From positions 2,094,001 through 2,158,000 of the forward strand of contig OZ038533.1 in assembly GCA_964036665.1 (NCBI GenBank): 64,000 bases of DNA, in the 5' to 3' direction. Source of the DNA: Gordius sp. MW1. Taxonomy: Eukaryota > Nematomorpha > Gordioida > Gordea > Gordiidae. Within the stretch, counting starts at the first letter, position 1. The number at the start of each line of letters is the position of its first letter. The notes beneath the pieces were generated by a model that was not told the DNA's origin, searched no databases, and saw only the letters and a program-made list of their open reading frames with translations. Below, in pieces: positions 22,863 to 34,600 of the stretch. The translations under genes were made by a program, and so were the position numbers.

Positions 22863-24807
22863 ATGGTATTTTTTGCTTGTGAAAATTGTGGAGAAAATGT
22901 CAAGAAGCAACAAGTTGACAAACATTTAATGAGATACAAATGCAAACTTGTTAGTAAAGTATCTTGTTTAGATTGTGGAAAAGTCTTGTAAGTGCTGCTT
23001 ATATAAATATGTTATGTTTGAACTAGTGGTTTAGATTATGTTGGCCACACAAAATGTATCAGCGAAGAAGAAAAATATTCAGGAAAACTATATGACCCTA
23101 GTAAAAACGTAAATAAGGGTGAAGTTAAGCAAGAAATTTGGATTCAAGTAATTCTTCTTTTTTTTATTATTTATTTTGCCTAATATGTTATATACCTTAA
23201 TATTAATATAACTGTAAAATGGTTTGGTGCGATATCATAATTGTAATATTTTTGAACGTTTAGCAATTAAATGTTATTAACTTTAATAATAGCATTTAAA
23301 AGTTGATGTTCTACTAAAATTAGAATATTACTATTTATTTTTAAAGAATAACAAATCAGGAAGGGTATTCTCCCTTCTTATTTTTCCCATATGTGCAATC
23401 AAACTTATCCATTTTTTAGTCAGTTGTTTTTAATTTAACCTTTGCTCCTCTTATCTTTCTCCGATGTATGTTATAAGCTTTATAAAATATTAAATTTTTT
23501 TCATAATTGTTACCTTGATAGATAAATTAATATAAAAGCAATATAGATAAATCTTCTTTATTAATTGCTTTGCAAACACTGAAAAAATTTTATAGTTGGC
23601 ATTGACTTAAAAAGAATGAATTTTAATTTTTTAAATAAATCTTAATATAAATTTAATAACAATAAAAATACAGCTTTTATAGTTATATTATAACACATTG
23701 TGACATGTTTTTACAAATTATTAAAATATATAAGGTTATACCATGATTAAAAATTTGAAGGGGTTTTAGATACACTTATAAAATTTAATACATAGCATCA
23801 AATAAGTAAAGAGCAATAATATTTAACCTTAACCTATTATTGACAATGAACTTTAGGGTTATTAAAAATTATTTTTAATTTTTGAACTTCCCTTTAATCC
23901 TACTATTTTTATCAACTAACATTAACTCATTATTATACATTAACCAAACTTAGAAAATTCAGTCACAGTTGTCAAGTGCTAATATAGATGGAAATTGTAG
24001 ACAGATTTTAACGTCGATGCTCAACTATCCTAATATACCCAGAAAAGTTGCAAAATTTGAGGTAAATTAAGATCTAATCAACTAATTTACCCACTTCTCT
24101 ATTAGAAATTCATGCAAAATAGCTTAAACGTTAAAGACCCAGAGACAATTAAAAAAATTTGGGGTTACATGACAAAAGAAGAAACTCCAACAATAGCAGT
24201 AATTTAACAATGTAATATAACTAAATGACAAAATAATATAGCCAAAGAAAGAAACCAAATCTACATATGAATCATCTAATAAAAGGTCACTCGAAACTGA
24301 TACAAATAACAATGCTCCAGCAATTCAAAACAAAAAGTTAAAAAAATTAAAGACTCCCATTGATATCAAAGAAACTAATGGCCATCACAGCGAATCTCAG
24401 ACTAAAGACCATGATGAAAACAAGGAAAATTTAATTGATGGTAAATTTATAATATTTTAAAATCAATTTTATGCATGTGATTTATTGACTCGTCTAGAAG
24501 ATAATTTGAAATTTAATGTGGAAGAACACTTGGAAAAGCTTTTAGAAGTCAAACAGTCAGAGCCCTGCTCTCTAAATTCCACACATAAAAAGGTATGCAA
24601 TTCAGAATTTCTTTTGTGTTAAATGATAAATTTTTCAAATATTAGCTCGTGAAAAGGTATAGAAAACATTGCACTTCCCACCAACTCGGTGTGTTGTGGA
24701 CGGAAGAACAACTTTTAAAGAAAATTAGGAAGAAAATCAAAAAATTAGGCAAATACACAATCGACGGCGACTGTATCAAGCTAGTAGCGATAACTAACGG
24801 CGATTGA
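22863..24807 (+). CDS. LYAR: LYAR, cell growth-regulating nucleolar protein (7 exons, 300 aa)
   Basis: Exons 22863-22987, 23027-23147, 23954-24061, 24106-24198, 24242-24440, 24498-24592 and 24646-24807 join in frame to 903 nt. The start MVFFACENCGENVKK matches the family signature. Two N-terminal C2HC-type fingers follow (CENC...H...C; CLDC...H-x2-C), then HTKCISEEEKYSG and GEVKQEIWIQ, typical of LYAR. In the first finger the His-to-Cys spacing is five residues instead of the three in human LYAR. The middle is charged and low-complexity; the end (KIRKKIKKLGKYTIDGDCIK) is the conserved LYAR C-terminal domain. LYAR acts in the nucleolus in rRNA synthesis and processing. An upstream in-frame ATG at 22800 would add a hydrophobic leader, unlikely for this family. 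The gene is convergent with the minus-strand RRM gene. Confidence 0.93.
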
Positions 24808-25639
24808 AAAAACACGAAATCGTTGAATCGTTTTTATTTTTTGTATATTATCATGTGTTTTATACTTGACCGCCCCCAACAAACATATATAAATGTGGGG
24901 GTGGTGGACTATGAATGTTATATTGCATGGCATTTTTTTAACATAAATCGCCCAAACCTACAGGCATATAACGTAAAATATTGGGAGAGCGTTAACAAAA
25001 ACATGTTATATATGCATGCGTATGTGGGTATCTAAGTTTTTAACTATAAACATAAACTATCCGTTTAACGATGAGACTTTGGCGATAAAAGCATATAAAA
25101 AATCATTTGAAATTTACAAAACAAAAAGAGTTGCGATTGTAATTACAACGCCTATTTAACATTTATATTTTAAACTAATTGATTTAAGTGGTTGGAAGTG
25201 AGGGATTGCAAAAGACTTATTAGCTAGCCAAGTTAATTAGCAACGTGTTCATCGACCGCACCAATTTTCACTGATTCTGACAGCTCACCACCGGTTTGAG
25301 ATTCGCAGAAAAGCTTATACGTTGCATCATCAAGTTTTCCCAAGCCCGTTTTCAAGGAGTCCTAGTGAAAAATTCAATATTTATTTTCAAAACTATAGTT
25401 CATGTTATGAACGATAAATTGAGACTTACAACGTTTTTCTTTACGTTTGAACATTATTCAAAAATCATCATTTTAAATTTAGGCCACGTTGTTTTATCAA
25501 AAAATTTGGCAAAAAGGGGCAAAGTCAAATGCAAGAGTGGCGAAACATTTCTCTTCCAAGCGCTTTGATTGATCACCTTTTTCTCTCCTAATTCGCGGGA
25601 GGGCGTTCAAAGAAAAACGCTGTATCTAGCCTGCTGGTA
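24808..25639. other. Intergenic region between convergent genes
   Basis: No supported coding sequence or repeat. It must hold the 3' UTRs and polyadenylation sites of LYAR and the RRM gene. Confidence 0.5.
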
Positions 25640-28600
25640 TTATTGGTAAATGATTATTACATGGCTAGCGGTTGTTAATTCGGTCGGTTCTTCTTGATTG
25701 TCCTCGCCGTCGTCACTAGCGTATTCGCAAATCGTTCTGATGCTGGGCGTAATTTTGGAAGGAATCAAGAGATCTGCTGCAGGTGCTGGAATTGGGATTT
25801 CATCGAAGTTTGAATATGGCGAGGGAGAGCTATTGTTGTTGCCGACACTGGGTAGTACGAAAGGAAAATCGGATGGGAGATGGGCGTAAGCTTGCTCCAA
25901 AACCATATCCTTTAAAATGTTAAAAAAGACAGGTTATATAATATTTTAGAAGATTTTTATCCTCATAATCAATGTTCTTCATAGATTTATTATCGGGAAT
26001 GATAGAGGGTGTTAAAAACAGATTATAACATTTCGTCTTCATAAAAGACATCTTCACCCTCTATCATTCCCGATAGTAAATCTATGAAGGTTATATAACG
26101 TTAAAATAATAATTTACCACTGCCTCGCTTGATTCCTTGTAGGAGGGGGGAATAACAGCGGGTTCAATGACGACCTAATAAAAAAAATGCGTAGTACAAA
26201 AAGTAAAATGGACTTTTTATTTAATACGGGTATAAAGTTGTTTTAACGAAACTCACTTGTTCGACATTTAATGGTTCTGTTACATCGATCAAACGATCGT
26301 GGATCTAAATTAATGAGAGAAAGCGTTAAAATTCATTTAAAACCTAGGCATAAAATAGTAGAAAGTACTTTACTTTGAAAAACTAGGGATTAATAGAACA
26401 AAAAGAAAAATTAGATATGACATGAGTTTATTATAATAAATTTATAAGATAGGTTTTGATAAAATACAAGGCACGCTAAGTTTTATTTAAAAACTAAATC
26501 ACAGGTTAGGTAGCATTAAAACATTTTATCGTAGATGGTAGAATAAAGGAGGTAAATCATGCGTATATGAAGTCAATTAATAACAACGAGGTAGTAAAAG
26601 ATGCAATGATAATTTCTATAGATTGAAAATGATTTCATATAAAATTTCACAAAGGTTCGACTAAGGTAGAATAGAAGTAGGATCACCATACCCCGTTTTC
26701 GAAGGTAGCAGCGTATTGAGTTTGCTGAGCTCCGTCATTATTCACCTGCAAAAAAATACATCACAAAAAATATTAAAGGAATTGTTCTATAAGGTTAAGT
26801 ATAAAATTTAATCAATATAAAATTAGTTAAAGTATTCTATTTCTTAGTTAAATGCCTTGTATGATGTTTTGCATTCGTCACAAATAAAAAATTTATACTT
26901 TTACATCAAAAAATATATATTACAATAACGTTACCTCAGCGTTAAGCATCCCAGAAGTTTCGGGTATTTTTTCATTGTCCCACATGTTTGCGGTCTAATA
27001 ACATAGAAGATTGTTAATTACAGTTTATTAGCTATTTTTTATTACCTCATAGTATTGCTCGTTGTTATTCACAGGTGTTTTTTCATTCTCCGCCATATTT
27101 ATTGCCTATGAGTAAGATTACACTGAACCAAAATACTATATAATACCTCAGGTTCTTGATTAGCAATGGTCGTTGTTTCTTCTTTATCCTCCTCCCGTTG
27201 GTTTGATGCCTGAATTACAATAAAATAACATTTTATATCCTTTATTTTTAAATGGCATCATTATAAAGTAACACTTTTTCATAATAAAACTTTTTTTTAA
27301 AGTTATAAGCCAAGTTACCTCAAGTTGTTTTGGCATATTATTGATATTATCTGCTGGAGTCTCATTCTTGTCCCATATGCTTGCAGCCTTATCATAGGTG
27401 CAAAGATTAAAAGAGTTAACATCAATGTCACAAAATATGAAGGTTAAATAAGGGTATCCATAAAATGTTATTAAAACCTCGGGTTGTGAAGGCTCGCTAG
27501 GGGTTACTATCTCTTCCCACCCATTATTCTAACATAAAATAGTTAAGGGTATATTTTAGGTGGTTATTTATTGCGAATAAAATTTTCCTTCTAATATTTA
27601 AAAATACAACTGACCTCGGGGGGTGGATTATCAACGAAACCAGACGTTTCATTATTCCATTCTTCTTTTCTCTAATAAAACGTCCAAAATATAGATAATG
27701 ATCAAATAAATAGTTAATGTGAATGCAAACCAAGCAAACTTAATTAATTTATTACCTCGTCAAGTTCAGAAGTATGATTGCTGGGCTGAATTACTTCCTC
27801 CGTATTCCAATCATTCTGGCAGCAAATAGATAACAAAAGGATTGTTGAAATTTAGCAACGACATTATAATGAGTAAAACAACTTGCCATAACTCACATAT
27901 TCCGGAATTTTACAAATTTTATATAAGATTTATTGAAAACATGATTGTGCAACTTTTGCACTAATATAAAGCCATACTATGGGCTATTAAAGCAGACTCA
28001 TGACACATGCTTATTTTAAAGATTTTTTTTCATTAGATGACTAGTGATTAGCTTAGCAAAAATGATAAGCTGTCATCTCATTTTAGCCGAATCTTAGCCC
28101 CTAAATTTGCGAACTGCTCATGATCTCAATTCAATTACCAAGGGTTAAAAATACTTAAGCAAGCTGACACCACCCACGCAAAGAGAGAGAGCCAACCTGT
28201 TCGCCAGAAGCCACTTGAGTTTGAGGAGGGATGATTCCAAACTCGGCCGAGGCCTGAAACTTATCCGATTGCTCGAGCACGAATTGACTCAACCCTTCTT
28301 CGGCGCCCCCTTCAAACTTCGAGCCCTCATTTTTGGCCTCGCCACTAGGCACTACTACGGGTTCGTCATCCTTCCAAGAAGTGTCCTCGTTGGTGGGAGG
28401 CTTTTTGCCCTTACCGTGAAAATCGTCGAATGTTTCTACCAAATCGTCGCCACCCCATTTAGGAGAAGTTGCCGTGGCGGTTGCTGCCGTCGTAGACCAA
28501 CCACATTCCATCTCTTCGAACGCGGCCCCCTGCGAAGAAAGTGGTTAATTAAATTTACAGCTTGGTAAAAGGGGAAGCAAAAGCATTTTCTAAACGGATA

Positions 28601-31600
28601 TACGCAATCCGTCCCCCTTAAGGTCTTACAAAACGTTTGAAATATAATTTCAAGGTCATTTTAACTGAGATCCATGAAAAATATAATAATGCATTCAACC
28701 GACTGAAAACCTGACCACCTAGCTGATGGGCAAGTTGGGTAAGGTGGCTACACAAATTTAAAAATTTGGTAAACTCACCCAGGCTTTGATTGAACATCGA
28801 CTATACTATTTTAATGTAAGGGGATGTGTTTAAAAAACCGCATCTTAATGAAGATGTTATGGAAAATTATAGTTAGTCAAGTTTAACAGTTATTTATGAC
28901 CAAGTTGTAATTTTCAAGTTCAAACGGTATTTTGGGTGCTTGATCAGTGTAGCAATTAACTTAAATAAGCCAACCTAATGCCTTATAACGAATGAGAGCT
29001 TAATGGGGATACTAAATCCATACGTTATTAATGAGCGAAATCTCGGGGTTAGCTTTCAGATCGGCGTATTTGTCGACACGATGCAATTTTGTGGACCCAG
29101 ATGCAGAAGCGCTTGATTCGTTAGATTTATTTGCGTCGCCCCACCCACCTCCAAAACTATTGGAGGAGGCGGCGGGAGTTGGTTTGGCCTGGCCCCAGCC
29201 ACAATCATCGAAAGCATTAGATCCTTGGTTGGTCGAGGGAGATTCGTATGTTGACGTTTCGTTCGAATTTCCTAAAACGCAAACGTTAGCTTAGCGTTGG
29301 AATCAAAATTTTTGATATTTTAAGGAATATACGAATGTAAAGAGGAGACCTTAAAAAACGTTTTCGTTAAAAACGTTCTAAATCATTTTCTAATAAGAAG
29401 AAAGCTTCTTCCAATGTTTGTGCAAAAACCTACAAGGTGTATTTAGCAAGAATTCCTATTATTCGTTTTAGTCAATCTTCATTAAGAACAACGATAATTG
29501 CTGATTTAAACAAAATATACAAACTTTATAACGCTTAATAAGCTCAACACATACCTAGATTCAAACAAACACCAGATTAAACTAAACTTAGGAGTAATAC
29601 CAGAAGTAGGCACTACAAAAAGCTCGTCCCTGAGTTAGTAATAAAAAAAACCAAAAGCCTTCAAGCATCAAAAACATCAAAGTACTATACCTGCCCTATT
29701 GTAGCTGCTGCTGCCACCACCACTACTACCCCAGGTATCTCCACCGCTTTCGTTGTTAAAACCTCGATTGCTATTGCTGCCTGAGTATGATCCACCTCCT
29801 CCCCGACTGCCTCCTCTATAACCACCGAAACCACCACTGCCAGAACCCCTAGAGCCTCTGGGAAATCTTGCACCCCCACCACCAAAACCTCCTCTATCAC
29901 CTCCACGGTTTCCTCGATTGCCACCATAAGATGGAAATGGACCATCGGGAACGTCGTCTCCATTATCCCCCCCGTCCTGTGATCAATATACAAATAATGT
30001 GTGGGTTAGGATAGAAAGAAAATGGGCGCGACTGAGGAGAAACTTGGCGCAAAGTAATTATTGGATTTATATCATTTTAATTGAAATAAACATTAGACTG
30101 CTGTAGTCTAAAGCTTATGAAGAATCCCACATCAAATAAATAAAAATAAGTATGTCCATATAAAAAAGCACCTAGTACTGGGTAAGAAAGAGGTTGGGGG
30201 AGGGTGGTGAAAATGAAATAAAAGCCGGGGGGTTAAAGCATCAAGGTATACTAATCATTTACTTTTTTATGTTGGTACATTTGTTTAAAAGGTCTAAGGA
30301 TGAAATTAGTAATAATGACTACGTGTAGAAAGCTCTCGCGATAGGCTCTTATGGTCAATTTCATACGTGCATCCTTATCAAACTAATCAATAAATCAGAT
30401 CTCTCTAGGTTTGCTAGCCATCATGAATAGTGGTAGTGCTTAAAATAGTGGTAAAACGCCTAAAAAATATAGTACTCACCCGAGCGCTTTCGTCCTGCTG
30501 ATTGTATCTGCCGTAAGAACTTTTGTAAGGCCGCGTAGATGCGCCGTAGAAGGAGTCGTTATCCTTCTTCCTACCCCCGTCGTAGCTATTGTCATCGCGG
30601 TTGTTCGAATCTCGCGATCTATCATCGCTACCGCGCCCGAAGCCTAGAATATGTGTAAATAGTTATTTGCCATTTAATGATATTATACCGGGCGGTGGCG
30701 CCGCGCTAAATGTTATTTTTTCAAATTTCATTAAACCTATCATATTTGGGTACTAGTGTTGTAAAACAACTGGGGTTTGTTTGGTCAACCTTTGGTTTTA
30801 GTCGACTTAACGCAAACAGGCCAAATGTTTGACCAATCAAAACCATTGGTCGTCTGTTTATGCGACTGAAACAAACAGACCTAAAAAAACCTAGGGCTTA
30901 TTTATGTTTAGACGACAAGAACCAAAAGTCGACCAAACAAAAACCAGTCCTTTTTGCAACACTAATATGTCTACAATAAAAATTGATTTTTTAGCATCGT
31001 GTCATCATCATACACTTTTCCCTATTTTTGATAATAACCCTTATAGAAAAACAAGGTAATATTGCTAACTTTAGCATACTATTGGCTTTAAAAATTTAAA
31101 GATTTAATATTAGGTGGTTTGAGGCGAGAATTTGTATGAAACGGATGTCGAGCCTATAAAGTAGTGCTGTAAAAACGGCTGGGTTTTGTTTGGTCGACCG
31201 TCGACTAAACAAAACCCAGCCGTTTTTACAACACTACTATAAAGCTAAGGTAAGTAGCGCAAACGCGTCGAGAAAATTTAAGATAGACAAAAAACAACTA
31301 ATAGATATCAGCAATAAATAACGTCGTTTTAAAAGAATAAGCAATAGATAACTTAAACCTATTTGTAATATTAATCGGCTCGCTACATTATATGCCAGGT
31401 AGAGTGTGAAAAATAGAATAGTACGGGCAAAAGAAACGAAAATTAGTAAAAGTTTATAAAGAAAACGTTAAGAAGCCTACCAAAACTACGTGGAGCGGGC
31501 GTTTTGTAAGATTGATAATCCTGGCGCTGATCTTTGTCGTCGTAAGCAGCAGAAGCAGGAGCAGCGGGTTGAGGTCTGTTGTAGCTGTACCCATCTCGAT

Positions 31601-34600
31601 CGTTGTTTTGAACGGTGCTATTCGGCTGATTAAAACGTCCTTCGTTTAATGGCACTCCCGAAGACGGAAGCTATAACATATACACCACAAACACAAATTA
31701 CAATTTTTTAAAAATTATTAAAAGCGCCTGCATACGCAGAAATATGAGAAGCGATATATATTTGCTTAAACTGCTATTGTCTCTCTTATCTTATACTAAG
31801 CCTAAATCATGGATTCAAAAAAGGCATCCCAAAAACGACTGTTATATCATTTAGTCATTGATAAAACAAGAATCGTCAAGGTATTATGGAAGGTACTCAG
31901 TTAGAAGTACGGCGCGTCACTTAAGACCTGGGCTGTTAAAAGGAGTAAACAGACTTAATGATGCGCTTCCCTGATTTAAGGTCCCTTTTACACTGATTCC
32001 CTTTCTCCCCTATGGTCCTAAATCTTAAATAAAATTATTATGGGGCGAGCGTTTTTAATATTATATTTTCTTGCAGATCACACAGCGTGTTGTTGACAAT
32101 AACAACTAGCTACCACCTAGTAAGCATATATCAAATGGCATCCGAGTAACTAGTGTTGTAAAAAACGACTGGGTATTGTTTGCTCGATTTTTGATCTTAG
32201 TCGACTAAACATACACAAATCATCGGTTTTTTGTCTGTTTTTCCTGGTGGCATAAACAGACCAAAGATTTTGGTCAAATTGGTGAAACCTTTGGCCTGTT
32301 GTGTTTAGGCGACTTAAACCAATGGGCGACCAAACAAAACCCGGCCGTTTTTACAACGCTAGAGTAAGTATGACAATCATCACTAGTTAGAAGGCACATA
32401 TTTGTAAAAAAATTCAGTAGACGCAAATCTAAAAGCGTTTAATATTACTTCAACGATGTTGTGACCGGGTTTGGTTATAGCTGGTATCTGGGACTGGTTG
32501 TAAAATGATGATGGATCGACGACATTCGACATGTGATTAAAGGCGTTGGTAACGTCAATGACTTGATTACTTCTATTGCCTAGTCCATCCATAAGCCCAC
32601 CATTTTTAGCCCTGCAGAAAGTGGAGGGTTTATAGAAATACAAAATTATATAGCGCGCGCCACAGTGTTTGTTGTCAATTAATTTTTTAACTTTTATATG
32701 AAGGGAGTTTACTAGTGCCGTTTTGATATTAGTACTCCCAAATCTCGTTATAAAAGTGAGCTTTCTACTAAATAAATGTTATCCCCACCCCGTGCCACAT
32801 TCCATATTATAAAAGATATCTCACATAAATTTTTCAACAAAACTCAATTAAAGAATCTTCTATCATAGCAACACATGGCATACATCTAGATAGGTGAAAA
32901 ATTGTTTTTCAAATATGCTTAAAAAATAGAAGATAAAAGTCATGGGGGGGGGGGCGTGTTTTACTCTGGCATGCTGTTGGGGCAAAAACGTCTGTGCCTG
33001 GTCCAATCGGAGTTGACGCAGCATTCGCTGCAGTAGAGCGCTTGATTGCAGCACGAGGCCGTGAAAAAGGCTAAAGGAAGCAATAGTAACACTTCATTAA
33101 TTATATGTATATATCTTACTTTTTGTTGCAAATGTGACCAAATATAAAACTTAGAAAATAAATAATACTCAATTAAAACCCAGTGTTATTTAAAGACACA
33201 TGGGACGCCTTTACTTTGAGACATGAACAAAAAGGTTCATGGACGTAGCAGGGGGGGGGGAGGTACGGCCTTTTAAATCCAAAATCTGTCGACATTAATT
33301 AAGATTATGGCTAAAATTTCAAAAAATGTTCATTTTGCCCCTCCCGAAATCATTATTGCCCCCCCCCCGTAATTCGAATGCTGGGTACGCCCATGAAAAG
33401 ATTAATTGTGGCCGAATCTTATGGCATAAATGAATAAAAGCTAATCTTAAAAGACAATTAACTAAAAAAGGTCCTATTTTGATCTAGAGGCCCACAAAAT
33501 TCAAATAATTATAAGGGGAAATAGTAGATAATGTATGATATTACCCGGTTTAGAGCAGTAGAAACAATTGTTAACGTTTAAAGTTGGTGGTGGGACAGCG
33601 CGTTGACTTTGCCCGTTCATAAGCATGGCATTCAAGGGATTAGCGACGATCCCTGATCTCGCCTGCGTAAGCGCATGTACCAAAAACATTTTTCAGATAT
33701 TTAAGGCAAACAAATTTTATTCTAATTATTGACGGATTTTAGAGACTACAACAATCATCTAAATCAAAAAGGCAAGGGGAAAAAGAAACGCATAAGGAAA
33801 AACTATTAATTTTAGAGTATAGTATGCTCAGTTATTAATTGATTTAATGTTGTTTAGATGGCTACTATATAAAATGCAAAAAAAAATTCAATTAATTTAA
33901 ACTAGATTTTTTGATGTCTGCATATGTGTATGGGTGGGTGTGTTAAAAATAATTACCATGTACTCGGGTGGTGATAGCAACACTACAGAATCGTTGGGGC
34001 CTTGGGGAACGGCAGACATACCATTAGCTTGTTGTCCATAATTTACTAAGTGAATAATTAAAAAAAAAACAGTATAATGTATTTAATCAAATAATTAACA
34101 GATTTTATAAACATTAATCACACTTTTACATCAAAGTCCTCCAATCTAGGTATAATCAAGGTTGAGCACTTCATTAACCTCTCTCTACCCAAGCTATTTA
34201 TGATCTAATTATGATTACATAAAGCTCCTCATGCTGGTACAACTAGACCAAATAAATTCTTACGCTCAAACGGTTCAAAGCCGTTCAGCTCGAAATCTTA
34301 GGGTTTTAGTCGACTATCCATAAACACAGCCCAATGGTTTTTTGGTTTGTTTTACTTGGTCGAACTTTAGGCTTAGTCGAAGTTTGAAAAAACAGCTCAG
34401 AGTCACCGTTAGAAATAGATACACCAAATGTCGACATACAAAACCCAGCCGTTTTTACAACACTAGTTAGACGTAAGGATCAAAAGGTGATACATTTAAT
34501 ATGCTATTTAGCAGCCTGGTGATCTTATATATTATATTACAGCGTCAAGTTATAAATTTTTATTTTAGCCTCTAATCAGGCAAAAATTCATGAATCGGGG

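Noticed and set aside
28215-28568. Plus-strand 117-aa frame
   Set aside because: Antisense shadow of exon 17 of the RRM gene.
29685-29993. Minus-strand 102-aa Val/Ile/Glu-rich frame
   Set aside because: Frame shadow of the RGG exon (29691-29976), which reads Gly/Arg/Ser-rich in the frame that fits its neighbours.
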